A DNA stretch of 64,000 bases from Enchytraeus crypticus (lineage: Eukaryota; Annelida; Clitellata; Enchytraeida; Enchytraeidae). The DNA is taken from positions 186,001 to 250,000 of the forward strand of contig CAJHZI010000493.1 of NCBI GenBank assembly GCA_905160935.1, given 5' to 3'. The notes beneath the pieces were generated by a model that searched no databases, was not told the origin of the DNA, and saw only the letters and a program-made list of their open reading frames with translations. Shown in pieces: positions 19,892 to 31,912 of this stretch (positions are counted from its first letter, which is position 1; every line of letters starts with the position of its first letter). A program made the position numbers and the translations under genes.

Positions 19892-22800
19892 TGCTGAGCG
19901 AACCAATACTGAGTCTGAAATCAGCCTCAATGGAATTGATGCTATAAAAATTGTAACATATAACATGCATGGATTTAATCAGGGAATTTTGATGCTAAAA
20001 AACTTATGTTTTACTAATAAAATTGACATAATATATTTACAAGAACATTGGTTAACAAATGATCAGTTATCTAACTTTGATTGTTTTAGTACCGAGTATA
20101 ATATTTATGTATCTTCTGCCATGGACCATGTGTTAGGTAGAGGTATTTTAAGAGGTAGAAATTATGGAGGTGTTGGTATGTTTATAAGAAAATCATTTTG
20201 TAATATTGCATCGAATGTTAATATAATTATGTGCAGCAAGCGATATATTGCTATAACAATAGATAAACTACTGCTGGTCAATGTATATCTGCCAAGTTGT
20301 AAGAGTGCTGCCGACCGCAATGAGTTGGAGTTTACACTTCAGTCAATTGAGTCAGATATTGCTAATGTGGAATTTAATTACGCGATAATTGGAGGTGATA
20401 TTAATCATAATATCCTATTGAAATCCGACCTAGCAAATTATATAAACAATTTCTTGAGAAATATGGGGTTAATAGTTAGTAACCGTCTTATTGATGATTG
20501 CCCTATTCAATACACCTTTGGAGTGAAAACTCGAAATGCGTATTCGTATATTGATAATTTCCTAGTAACAGATACACAACCTAGTTTCATTACGTCATTG
20601 GATGTCATTGAGCAAGCAGATAATTTCTCTGATCATCTACCAGTTGTATTAAATATGAAACCAGATGTGTTAAAGCATTGCTTTAAAATTACTAACACTA
20701 ATGACTCAAATGTAAATCATTTTGTCTCCACATACAACTTTGATTGGCGTGGCTCATCTACCTCAGATTACTAGAAGTGCGTTTTATAATTTATACATAC
20801 TGCTCAATAATCATGATCTTGACAAGTTATACGAAAAAAGTCCCAATATCTTTAATCATTAAATATGAAACCAGATGTGTTAAAGCATTGCTTTAAAATT
20901 ACTAACACTAATGACTCAAATGTAAATCATTTTGTCTCCACATACAACTTTGATTGGCGTGGCTCATCTACCTCGGATTACTATGAATTAACTAGAACTG
21001 CGTTTTATAATTTATACATACTGCTCAATACTCATGATCTTGACAAGTTATACGAAAAAAGTCTCAATGTCTTTAATCAAGCTGGTATTAATATCATATA
21101 TAGAAATATAATTAATATTTTAAAAACCTGTGCTATCAGAACTATAAAACAAAGAGGTAAAAATGGTGTACGAAAATTTTGGTTAGATGAAAATTTAGAT
21201 ACATTTAAACACGATTCCATTGAACACTTTAATAATTGGAAAAATGCAGGTAAACCAAACGACGGCAACCTGTTTGATTTGAAAGTTAAAGCTCACAGAA
21301 ACTACAGAAATGCCTCTTAAATGAGAATAAGCTGAAGTATAAAAATAATGTATCAGCTGAATTACAAAATAATCTACTAAATTCAAATGGTTCAAAATTT
21401 TGGAAATGCTGGAAAGGTTACTTCTTTAAACAACAAAATACCCAAAATGATGTTACTGTAGAAGGATTTAAAAAAGATACTGAGATTGCCAACGCTCTTG
21501 CTAATAATATAAAAAATGCCTGCACACAAAACTCATTAGAAAAGCACCAAACTTTTCGGGATCGCTATTTTTGTAAAAAGGGGGTTTATGAAAATACAGA
21601 AAATGAATGCTATATTGAAGTTGAAGCCATTGATAAAGCAATTAATAGCATTGAAGCAAACAAAGCTCCCGGCGCAGATGGGTTAACAATTGAGCATATT
21701 GCTTATGCACATCCGTCTTTAATTATAATTCTAAGAACTCTATTTAATATAATGTTGAAGTTGGGAAAAGCTCCTGATGAGTTCGGGGTTGGCATTACTA
21801 CACCAATACCGAAATTTAAGGATCACAAAAGAAACATGTCTGCTGACGACTTTCGGGGAATAACGATATGCCCAATAATATCAAAAATTTTTGAATACTG
21901 TATTTTAAGGTATGTTAGTTTAGAAACCTCCACACGGCAATTTGGATTTAAACAAAAAGTCGGATGCACTAACGCCTTGCATAATCTTAGAAAAGTTGTT
22001 AATTACTTCAATAATAGAAACACTACAGTAAATATTGGGGTAATTGATCTGAAAAAAGCTTTTGATAAATGCAATGGTTATGGAATTTTATGTATGTTGC
22101 AGAACAGAGGTGTAAATAAATGCGTATTAAATGTGCTAGAAAATTGGTTTTCCAAAAACTCTACAAGTGTTAAATGGAAAAATTGTATGTCTAATTGTGT
22201 GCCTCTATTATCTGGTGTTAAACAAGGAGGAGTTTTGTCACCCATTTTATTTATGTTATTTGTGGATAATATATTGAGTGTATTAGAGCAATCTAATTTA
22301 GGATGCTTTGTTAATTATAAATGCTATAACAGCTTCATGTATGTTGTTGATTTAATTTTGATTAGTGCATCGGTTACTGATTTACAGCTTATGTTTGATA
22401 TATGTGATAATGTTTTCATTGAGTTAGATTTGCCAATAAATGTGTCAAAATGCCATTGTATAAGAATAGGCCCAAGGTGTAGCTATTCATGCTCACCTTT
22501 AAGTATTCAAGGAGTTGCAATTAATTAGGTGGAATCTATTAAATACTTAGGTGTCACTATTTGTAAGGCAAAAAATTTTAAATGCCAATGGGAAGAATCA
22601 AAAAGGAAATTTTTTAGAGCTGCTAACACCACTTTAGGAAGGCTGGGAACAAAAGCATCTGAAGATGTCATTCTTAAACTGATTGATAGTAATGGTGTAT
22701 CAGCATTGCTTTATGGCACTGCTGCTGCCACCTTGCGAGATTCAGACTTAAAGAGTATGAGTAGAGCATATGACAGTATCTTTGCGAAGATCTTTCATAC

Positions 22801-23074
22801 GACAGACAAGGAAGTAATTATGTGGTGTCAATATTATTTTGGTTTTTGGCCTTTGAGTATCTTATATGAATACCATAGATATAATTTTTTAAACAAATTA
22901 GTATTAGATGCCAAAATTATTAAAGGGATCGAATTAGATCATCCAGATTATTTAGAATTTGAAAGTTTACAAAGGAAATGTAATATTTCGTTTGTTGATT
23001 CTGTTGCTAAAGTACGATTAAAATTTTGGATCTACGTTGACAAAATGCTACATATTGAATATTCTAATGAATAA
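19884..23074 (+). pseudogene. ORF2 of the second LINE: endonuclease and dead reverse transcriptase
   Basis: The endonuclease is clear (IVTYNMHGFNQG, YLQEHWLTND, AIIGGDINHN, SDHLPVVLN). The frame then breaks at a 210-bp duplication and again near 21320. The reverse transcriptase has KAPGADGLTIEHI, IGVIDLKKAFDKC and GVKQGGVLSPILF, but the YADD box reads YVVD, losing a catalytic Asp. A stop lies at 22526-22528, after which the C-terminal part stays in frame. The element cannot move by itself. Confidence 0.85.
20655..21070 (+). repeat. Tandem duplication, 210-bp period
   Basis: ATGAAACCAGATGTGTTAAA at 20655 recurs at 20865, and about 200 bases are nearly identical. The first copy has a roughly 12-base deletion after CAGATTAC that brings in the TAG at 20772. 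The period is a multiple of three, so the duplication alone would not break the frame. Confidence 0.9.
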
Positions 23075-23231
23075 TTGAGTTGATTTGATTCTGTTTGTCA
23101 CTTGTAAACTACTAGGTTTGCATCGCTTAGCTGTACTTGTATGCAGAGTGTTGTTTCTTTTCGTTTATTTTTCTTTCTTTTTTCTATATCTTTGTTCGAA
23201 ACTACCATGCATTGGTGAAATAAAGTCTTAC

Positions 23232-25736
23232 ATTGGTGTTATATATAGAGCCCCAGGTAGTTCCAAAACTAATGATGAGGCTATGTTTAGTGTGTTTGAT
23301 AAACAGTATGATAAGAAGGTTGTAGTAATGGGTGATTTTAACTATCCTGAATTGGACTGATAAGAAGGTTGTAGTAATGGGTGATTTTAACTATCCTGAA
23401 TTGGACTGAGGAAATAGAGAAAACATAGATGAATCTCACTTATTTATAGAATGTATAAATAATAATTTTTTAGAACAGTATTGTAATAAACCTACTAGAG
23501 GCAAAAATTTCCTTGATCTTGTTTTGTGCTCTGAAGAAATAATTCAGGATGTGTATTTATAGGTGAACCTTTTTGAGACAAGTGATCATCTAACCATTAG
23601 CTTTATAATTCAGTGCAGTTGCATCGGTAGGAAAGTCCAAAAAATTTGATTATTTTAAAGTAAACTGTGAAGAAATTAAAATAAATATACAGCATAGAAA
23701 TTTATTTATGCTTTTAAGGGATAATGATAATAACGATGATGAAGAGAGCTTATGGAATAATATTAACACAGGTCTTAGGATGATTCGAGATGAGTTCATT
23801 AAATTAAAAGCCAAAAATAAAGATAGATGCAAGTGGGTTACTAAAAAGGTAAGAAGAAAAAGAAAAGCCAAAAAAGATGCTTTGAACACTTACAAAAATA
23901 GTGATAATGATGAAACTTTGTACTGTGAATACAAGAAAAAGCTTAATAAATCGGTTGCAGAAAATAGAAAAGCCAAGTTAGAATTTGAAAAAAAGCTAGC
24001 TCGTAATATAAAGAATGATGCAAGGAGTTTTTTTGCCTATGCTAATGCTAACAAAAAGGTTATTTAAAAGATTGGTCCTTTAAGAGATGAATATAACAAT
24101 ATCATAGAAGATAATAAAGATACTGCAAACTATTTTAATAAATATTTTTCGTCTGTATTTGTGGAAGAAGATTTAGTTAATAGGCCAGTACCGGCTAGGA
24201 TCTTCAAAGGTAACTTTGAATGCTCCTTACATAATATTGAGTTTGATATTGACGATGTTATAAATAAATTAAATTCGCTAAATGTTAATAAAAGTCAAGG
24301 TCCAGATGAAATTCATGGAAAACTGGTTTCGGAGCTAAGAGATGAATTAGCACCAGCTCTGTTAAACCTACTAAAGGCGTCAATGGAAATAGGGGTGGTT
24401 CCTCAAGATTTTAAGAATGCCAATGTAGTTCCAATACATAAAAAGGAGAATAGGGATAAAGCAGAAAACTATAGGCCTATTAGCTTAACAAGCTTAATCG
24501 GTAAGATTTTTGAAAGCATTATTAAGGATAAAATAAATAGTTTCATGGAAGAATATAACTGAATTAAAAATAGTCAGCATGGTTTTATTAGTGGGCGTTC
24601 TTGTTTAACTAATTTGCTAGAATTTTTAGAATATATTACAAAGGAAGTAGAAAATAAAAATAGCATTGATATCTTATATCTAGACTTTGCTAAAGCGTTT
24701 GATAAAGTTCCACATAAAATATTACTTAGTAAGTTGGAAGCACATGGAATAACAGGCAAACTTTTAAAGTGGATAGGTAATTGGTTACGCAATAGAAAAC
24801 AAAGGGTGTGTGTCGAGGATGAGTTCTCGGAATGGGCAGCAGTGAAGAGTGGTGTGCCACAGGGCTCTGTTTTAGGACCTCTGCTATTTTTAGTTCACAT
24901 AAATGACATTGACATAGATATTGTATCAAAATTTAGTAAATTTGCAGATGATTCTAAGTGGCAAAGATAGTAAACAACATTGAAGATTCAGAGAGTTTGA
25001 AGTATGATATAAAAATATTACAGAACTGGTCTAGTGATTGGCTAATGGAGTTCAATGCTGAGAAATGTAGAGTTATGCATATAGGGAATAATAATTTAGG
25101 AATTGAGTATACTTTGAACAAAATAAAATTAAAATCCACAAACAGTGAGAGAGATTTAGGAGTCTTTGTGGATAGCTCTTTTAAATTAGTGAAAATTGTA
25201 ATAAAGTTGTAAATAGTGCTAATTGTTTATTAAGAATGATTAAAAGAACAATTGCATGTAGAAATAAAGATATTGTGGTAAGGCTATATAAGGCTCTTGT
25301 ACGGCCCAAACTTGAATACTGCGTTCAGACTTGGTGCCCATATCTTAAGAAAGATATCGATAAATTAGCAAGGGTACAAGCCAGAGCAACAAGGCTGGTA
25401 TTTGACTGCCAAAAACTTAGTTATGAGAATAGATTAAAATTCGTAGGATTAACCTCTTTAAGTGAGAGAAGAACTAGAGGAGGTTTAATAGAAGTTTTTA
25501 AAATACTCAAAGGCTTCAGCAAAGTTAACCATAGTATTTGGTTTAATTTATCAAACAACAGAAACACTAGGGAACATATTTATAAACTTAGTAAATTTAG
25601 AAGTAGACTAGATTTAAGGAAATTTTTCTTTAGTCAGAGAGTTATAAGTGCTTGGAATAGTTTGCCAATCGAAGTTGTAGAAGCAGAATCAGTGAATGCG
25701 TTTAAAAACAAATATTATAAACATAGGAACATGTAA
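23232..25736 (+). pseudogene. CR1 ORF2, rest of endonuclease and reverse transcriptase (right part)
   Basis: It continues the interrupted CR1 ORF2. The endonuclease end shows YIGVIYRAPGSS and VVVMGDFNYPELD. The reverse transcriptase has KSQGPDEIHGKLV, ENYRPISLTSLIGK, LYLDFAKAFDKVPHK, VPQGSVLGPLLF and the catalytic FADDSK at about 24938. The C-terminal domain has LEYCVQTWCPYL and AWNSLP. Breaks occur at a 49-bp duplication near 23310, at 23560-23650, 24065, 24560, 24970 and 25210. The catalytic residues are intact; the frame is not. Confidence 0.85.
23310..23407 (+). repeat. Tandem duplication, 49-bp period
   Basis: GATAAGAAGGTTGTAGTAAT at 23310 recurs exactly at 23359, and the whole 49-base unit is duplicated with no visible difference. 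It shifts the CR1 ORF2 frame just after the GDFNYPE endonuclease motif. Identity suggests a recent event or an assembly artefact. Confidence 0.9.
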
Positions 25737-25987
25737 ATTAGATGCTAATTGCATGTTCAGTGAGATACATATGTATAAATTTGATATGTTGACATGAAGT
25801 TTGTATGATTTGATTTATAAAGTAGGATTAATTAAGTATTTTACAATGTACAGATAGGTGAAATTAGACATTTTATATTGAACTATGAGGTGTTATCAAT
25901 ATTAATTGGTATTAGTTAAGAGTCTGATGAGTTTTAAACAAGCATATAATTGCTTCCTGACTCTGTCATGTTATGTTATGTTAACTA

Positions 25988-26062
25988 GATCCAATAGTTG
26001 AGTTGGAAAGCGTCTGCTTGATGTTGAAAGCCGTGCAGTTCAAGTTCATTGTAAGTCTCAGA
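25988..26062 (+). repeat. tRNA-like SINE fragment
   Basis: A tRNA-like head with an A-box-like AGTTGAGTTGG and a B-box-like GTTCAAGTTC, spaced about 40 bases apart, fits a tRNA-derived SINE or tRNA pseudogene. Arms do not pair well enough for a functional tRNA. Confidence 0.45.
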
Positions 26063-26065
26063 GCT

Positions 26066-26785
26066 TGAACCTAGTTGTCCTGGACGCGTGCGCAAAAGTG
26101 CCGTCTTTGAACTACTTTATGACAACTGTGAATGAGCTTTTTAATTTCCTGAGATCCCCACCAAAACGGTAAGCCGAGTTACGCAATATTTCTGCTGCCA
26201 GTGACATAAGTGCTTCATTGAGACCGTTTTGTCCAACTCGTTGGACACTCAGGTATAGTGTCATAGAATAACTGCAGAAATTACTCGTCCCCATAAATTT
26301 GGAGATCTTAGCGACCTCCATGAACTCTTCATGCGATCGCGATGCGTGTGCGAAGTCTACAGGATTTGCATTACAATTAATTCAGTTCGAGTTTTAGCTT
26401 ATGCTAGTTGTCACATCAACTCTATTTGAAGTCACTTATAACCTCAGTAAGGTGCAGCAGAGTTCTACGATAAATGCTTGCGATGGATTGAAGACTGCGG
26501 AGTCAGTGATCAAAACTTTGCAGCATTGGCGCTCAGACGAACCCTTTCCTGAACTATACAACAAATGTTTGGTTCAATCTGCTATATTGGATGCAGAGCC
26601 ACCCACTGTTCCTCGTCAAAGGATAGTGCCTCGTGAGTTGGATAATGGTGAGCCAGGACACCACATCACTGATGCACAAGAGTACTACCGTGTGATATAT
26701 TTTTTATTGTGTCATTGTTGACACAATTGGATCAATCACAAATAGATTTAACACAAAAGGCCTTGATATACTACTATGACGGACG
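26066..26785 (+). pseudogene. ZMYM1-like hAT transposase fragment
   Basis: The middle of a hAT transposase of the ZMYM1/DUF4371 kind is readable: NLVVLDACAKVPSLNYF, CPTRWTLRYSV, then SSTINACDGLKTAESVIKTL and PRELDNGEPGHHITDAQEYY, ending in SITNRFNTKGLDIY after a frame change near 26710. In-frame stops lie at about 26172 and 26270. Both ends are missing. A longer relative is at 32934-34480. Confidence 0.7.
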
Positions 26786-28660
26786 GAATTCACAGTTGCG
26801 AGTACAAACTTGAAATTGCGAGGTCCCGCGCGTTTCGCGGATGATTAGCGAGTCCTCCGTCGGAGTTCGTGCCTGCGTGTTATCGTCACCGCACAGTATA
26901 CAAGACGAGAGGAGGATGTGGATAATGAGAGTCTGTGAAGGAAATTGGATTATTATTTGGTTGTTTTGTTTTGTGTTTCTTGTCTTGCAGGGTAGCTGGT
27001 GACAGGGCCTGTTATAGCTGAGATGTCATACAAACGCTCCGAGGCGGATGATCAGGAACTACGTGACGCATACAAACACGTGTCTGTGGTCCGCAGCTCC
27101 TAGGGGTGGCAGTATGAATGTCGGTTGTGCCAGTTTATCTACGCCAAGGCCCCCCCCCCATGGTAAATCACATGTTCGAGACCACAAGATCAGGGTAAGG
27201 CTTCGACAAAGGGCCAAAAGTTTGGCAGTGGTGGTCGGCAAGGAATGGGGTTCCCTTGAAGGCTCCGCGTGGCATCAAGACAGCGACGATGAATGTGCAG
27301 GGAGAGCCAGAGGATCCCCGCGTTCTCACTCCAGAGGAAGGATGGCTCCTGTCGTTGCGAGTGTAGTCTTGGAGCCTCTTTCGAAACAGTCCAGCAGGCA
27401 GTCGTCGGATACGCGTGAGCGGGTGAAAGCTGGCGGAGAGGGTATGGACCGACGCGGATCCACCCTGAGAAGAGGCGTAAGGACGTTTCCGGTGGTGAGA
27501 CACGACGAGAAGAGGAGGATCGTAAGGGTAAACCCAGCAAAGCTGAGGCCGAGCAACCGAACCTGCGAAAGGTAGAGGTCGGAGAGCCGCAAGAAGCAAC
27601 GCCGTCGGCACAAGTATACCCACATCCTTCGAAATCGATTGAGACCCTGCTGGCTGAGACGCAGTTTGACTACTTAAAGGAACTGGCTGCGATGTCGACT
27701 CTAGAGAATTAGAAACATTCCCGTCGATCGACGAAGGGAACCTTCCAGCAGATTCGCAACGTGTCTTCGTGGGAGATGACGGAGTGCCCGATGGTGGAAA
27801 GCAACACGCTAGCCATTTCTTTGCGAGACCTGAGCCCACATCCGCTCGTTCGTGTGGAGAGGAGTGTGCGAACGTCGCCGCGGCAGTCGTGGTTCCAGGA
27901 CTCTCGACGGATCATCCGGCTGTTAAAGATGGAGAGGAGACAAAGGGTGAACTAGGGAAGTGATCTGAGGAGTCCAGCCTCGTTGGGGCAGAGTTAGATA
28001 CTCTCTCTGCGGTCGCCTCGCTAGGATTCAGGAGTTCTGCATCGGATAAAGCTTTGGGTCAACCCAATCACAGGGAGGACTCGGTCTCTCAAGTCCCCGG
28101 CATTGATTCGATAGACGGGGTAGAGTGAGAAATGCCCGGAGAAGGGACGAACGCTAACGTCGGCGCTAAAGGTACTGTTACGACTAATCCCATCCGTCAG
28201 GCCGAAGTATCTTCGGCCACATTTCGTTCTACAGCCCTATGGTTTTACGGTATAAACGGACCGGGGCAACCGTTAGACTTGGAAAACGCCAACGCTCTAT
28301 TCGAGTTATGCCAAGCTCGGATCGGGCATGATGATATCGCGTTCCTAGTCCAAGAGGAAAGACGCAGGTTCGATCAGAAGCTGGCACGGGCGAGGAGTAT
28401 CGTTCAACAATTAGACGAGATGAGCCAGATCGTCGACCTGGAGTTCGCGGCGCATGGTCGCCCTCAATAATGGCTTGTTCGAATTTAATGCTATAGTGCA
28501 ATTATGGTGCTGAACGAAGTTTAGTATTTGATCCTCGTACCACGGACTCTTCAAGTTAATGCTAAGTGTATTATCTTTTAGTGTGTGATTAATATTTCTG
28601 ATGTTATCGTGCAAAGTCCTCATATTGAAGTTTTAATCGGCTGGCCGACTCTTTTGAGGG
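26786..28660 (+). other. GC-rich block with unrecognised ORF fragments
   Basis: This stretch is visibly richer in G and C than its surroundings. It contains open fragments such as 27048-27575 (Arg/Ser-rich) and 28132-28470 (GINGPGQPLDLENANALFEL, FLVQEERRRFDQKL). The last is helical and could be the tail of a gag-like protein, since an LTR-like stretch follows. No protease, polymerase or integrase motif was found. The fragments overlap many shadow frames, so real coding is uncertain. Confidence 0.35.
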
Positions 28661-30015
28661 GGAAGGGGTGACGGACTTTGCCCTCCCGCGGATTCGAACT
28701 TGTGTCGGCCTTTAGTAGATCGATCGACGGACGATCGCCAAATGCCTTTGAGGGATCGCCGATCGACGATCCCTGTAGGCGGGGCTTGGGCATACCGGCT
28801 CTTCTGATTGGTCTGGTCGCGAGATCGAGCCATCAGTCATTATTACAGTATATAAGCCAGTGCTAAGACATGCATTGGGTCAGCCAGTAATTTAGGAGTC
28901 ATTCGGTGAGTTAGTCATTCGGTAGCAGAGAGGCTAGTCGGTAGCAGAGTCGCGAGGCATTCAGTAGTAGAATTGTGGTGGTTAGAGTACATATATATGT
29001 GTCAAGGGTATTAAGTAGAAGTCGAGCCACTAGGCGGTCTTTGGTAGAGTCGCGATCGAGTCAGTTTTCGATCAGAGCTATAGTCTATTTTATATTCTGT
29101 AATTAGTTAATCCTAGATATTGTTCATATTCTGTGCTGGTGAGAAGTCTGTGTGCCTTCCCGTCTTCTATCCTGTTGACTGTAAGTAATTAAAGAATCAC
29201 CTGTAATCATTACTTATGTTGTAATCTGATTTAAGAAAATTAATATAGTGTTTATGCGATAAACGCTTTCTGTTCATGTTATTAAATAAAAAATTGGTTG
29301 TTCCAAAAACAGGGAAGATTCTTTAATCGATTTCGATACGGACGTGGGCGCCAATGAGGTCTATCCTTCCTCACCTATCCCTCTCGGTATTCAGTCTATA
29401 GACACAGAGATCAAACCCAGAGCGTGATTAACCACCGCATCGAGGGGTTAAACTTAATAGAACATCCCGTAGGGTCATCACTATCTGCCAATGTTCTGGT
29501 CTCTGACATGATATGCAACACTGATAGGGCACAGGAGGTTCCAATGAGCCGAAATTACAAGGCGTCACATTTTATACTATATGTTGAAGTTGCTAAGTAT
29601 TCCGTTACGAGTCAATCACATAGGGGATCGATCCTATTACTCTAAAGGGGATCGACCCGATAGTTCATTTGGAGAACGACCCCATTATTCTAGCAGGGAA
29701 CGACCTGATAGCTCCATTAGGGATCGATCCGGCCGCCTCATTGAGGATCTCTTAGTTATGACTACGTGGGAGATAGCTCCCCTTCTCATTCTAGGCAACG
29801 CCATTCAAGCCGTACGCCCAATCTCTATCTTAATGTGCGAGAGGCACAACCTAGACCACCCTCTAATAAGTCTATCACAAGCGTAACTCTCCCAAGGGAA
29901 GTACCACCCTCACCCCGAATAGCGGCGGCCTACATTGCATCGACGAGACAGAAACAGACCGAACGCGACATTACTAATAGTGGAACGTGTACTTTAGCAC
30001 ACGTGTGTTTGTCAA
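28660..30015 (+). mobile_element. LTR retrotransposon module D (LTR plus gag-like remnant)
   Basis: A promoter-like TATATAAG lies near 28849-28856 and an AATAAA at 29285-29290, the usual order inside an LTR. Downstream, DVGANEVYPS near 29340 matches the start of the gag-like proteins in modules A-C. A broken Arg/Ser/Asp-rich section (GDRPDSSFGERPHYSSRER) follows, and PPSPRIAAAYIAS near 29910 matches the end of the module C gag. Exact LTR ends were not found. The LTR differs from those of A-C, so this is a sister subfamily. Confidence 0.5.
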
Positions 30016-30189
30016 GATGATCTTAATAAACTTCAACAACATTTCAAAGATGACTTGAACTTTAGTCGCCTCAGACATCCGCTCGAAGTGCTGAAAAACC
30101 TGTCAACCAATTCAGTCAATGGTTTTGGCAGTGCAGCAGAAAATTTAACAGTCCTGAGTGTGGGCGAAAGAAATTGATAACATATATAT

Positions 30190-31158
30190 TGTAGCGCACT
30201 TCGCCTATTTACAGAATCGAACCCGAATCATTGTGGCCCTTCGAGATTTTATTGCACGTTTCTGTGAGAAGCTGCCGTGTAGGCCGTTAGGCTTGAGGAG
30301 TAGATAAATAGAGGTGCCGCTTGCCGGTTGTAGTTCTTCTCTCACAGGTAGTTGTCTAGTAAAGACGTATGCGAGTGTTTATATGTAGGCGGTAGATGGA
30401 AGTAATGAAGAAACTGTTGCAGACATTAAAGATTATTGTTGTGGAAGTAATTATCTTTTGCTTATCATTAAGTGTCCATATTAAACCTGAAGGTAAATAA
30501 TAATTAAAACTTGTGTTGGTGTTTAAATACTGATAAAGTACAATAAATAGGCCTATAACTAGTCTAACATAAACCGTGTTCACCAGCTGATATCCGTCAG
30601 AGTGTTCGGTCACTGTCATCTCAGAAAACCTACTACGAGTAAGTACTCTATTAGTTCTCATGGTAACTACTAAATTTTACAAAATTTAAGTATTTAATAT
30701 ACCAAGTCTATACAAGCCGTCACCAAATCTAAGTAAAGCTATGGACCCTCCTTTAATAGACCGTACACTTGACGTCGGGGCACTTGAGGTTCACCCTCAG
30801 TCGTCGAACAGCCAAACGTCACAATACAACTTACTTAGGCAAACAAGGTCGCACAGGAATGACAGAGTTTCAACGTATCTTATTGGAGGCTTACCCCTCC
30901 GCCAGTGAATCCACTAGTGGAGCTGGCAATTTCAGCCAAAGTGAGGTATCAGTCCCGTTTACACCTAAATTACTTCCACATAACGTAGTTGTAAGTGACG
31001 GTAGGCAAGAGCCTAAGATACCGACGGGGTTAAGCTGCCTCGATCGCGCAGAGTTCCTGGAAGAACTCTTCGACGGACTACTGCCAACCGCTAACCGCCT
31101 AGCGACAGATAACTACCGCCAGGCTGTTGATGACAGGCGCCTTGAAATCGTGGCCTAA
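30190..31158 (+). mobile_element. LTR retrotransposon module B
   Basis: Same layout as module A: an LTR-like stretch from TGTAGCGC with ATAAATAGAGG near 30304, a leader with ATCCGTCAGAGTGTTCGG, and a gag-like ATG at 30741 (MDPPLIDRTLDVGALEV) that is soon broken. The copy runs into a short tandem repeat at 31137. No pol gene follows. Confidence 0.6.
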
Positions 31159-31225
31159 AAATAAGCGCCTTGAAATCGTGGCCTAAAAATAGGCGCCTTG
31201 AAATCGTGGCTAAAAACGCTTGTTG
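31137..31225. repeat. Three tandem copies of a 27-28-bp unit
   Basis: The unit GCGCCTTGAAATCGTGGC plus CTAAAAATA occurs three times in a row. It grew out of the end of the module B gag-like sequence, where GGCGCC(T/C)TAAAATC also occurs once in module A. Confidence 0.8.
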
Positions 31226-31379
31226 CCCTACCAAAATATTCCTTTGCCCCACCAAATTAACTCAAAATGGTAAGGTATAGTCCAATTTTGGTGGGGTGCA
31301 AGAAAAAGTCTTTTTGCGCTATGCGCGATATTTATTTTTCTGCCCGACCATCTTTTGCCAGTGATTTGCGCCCATGGCT

Positions 31380-31790
31380 GCACGAGGTGCAAGACAAGTA
31401 GGCTCAGTCACCTCAGCAGAAAGAGGAACACTGGTAACAGTAGCCGTTGCTTATCAGTGTCTTAGGCAACTGCATTCGACCAATGTTTGTGTTTCCTCGT
31501 GTCCACTTTAAAGAATATTTAATTCGCGATGGACCTTCAGGATGTATTGGTTCGGAAAATCCGACGGGCTGGATGAAGTCAGAGGACTTTCTCGTTTTCA
31601 TCAAACGTTTTGTAAATCATACAAATGCTCGAAAGACAAACCAGTTCTCATTCTTCTGGACAACCATGATTCTCACATGACTTTTGATCTAGTTGACTAC
31701 TGTAGAGATAGTGCAAAAATCCTCGTTTCTTTCCGCCTCATTGTTCCTATAAGCTACAGTCCATCTTGCATTACAGAACATAGCTAATTA
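31380..31790 (+). pseudogene. pogo/Tigger-like transposase fragment (DDE_1)
   Basis: The core of a DDE superfamily endonuclease is readable: CIRPMFVFPRVHFKEYL, GPSGCIGSENPTGWMK and DFLVFIKRFVNHT, then in another frame PVLILLDNHDSHMTFDLVDY with the catalytic Asp of LLDNHDSH. These phrases are typical of pogo/Tigger transposases and related CENP-B proteins. The N-terminal DNA-binding part and the last third are missing. Confidence 0.75.
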
Positions 31791-31912
31791 AGCAGATAAG
31801 CACAGAGGTGGGAATTTTATGGAGCTGTTGAAGCTGAGATCTAAAGATAGCCATCCCTTAAACAATGGCTTGAAAGGCGTGATTATTGGATAAGCAACGT
31901 TATGTTGCGAAC

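Larger units (their letters stand above)
18596..23231 (+). mobile_element. Second LINE inserted in the CR1 element
   Basis: This element runs from about 18583-18600 to a 3' end with AATAAAG near 23219-23231. It has a 5' leader with AATATGGCGACG near 18605, two overlapping ORFs and a 3' tail. It interrupts the CR1 endonuclease frame. A short TCTTA occurs at both borders and may be the target duplication, but it is too short to be sure. Confidence 0.7.
17198..25985 (+). mobile_element. CR1-type LINE interrupted by a second LINE
   Basis: The left part is at 17198-18595 (ORF1 and start of ORF2) and the right part at about 23232-25985 (rest of ORF2 and 3' end). The endonuclease frame breaks off after NINLI near 18585 and its expected continuation, IGVIYRAPGSS, resumes near 23232. 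The 3' end finishes in a short ATGTT repeat near 25970-25985, as CR1-like elements often end in small repeats. The element was at least about 4.1 kb before the insertion. Confidence 0.75.

Noticed and set aside
27168..27839. Minus-strand frame of 223 codons in the GC-rich block
   Set aside because: Low-stop composition makes long chance frames on both strands here; no motif was found and several frames overlap.
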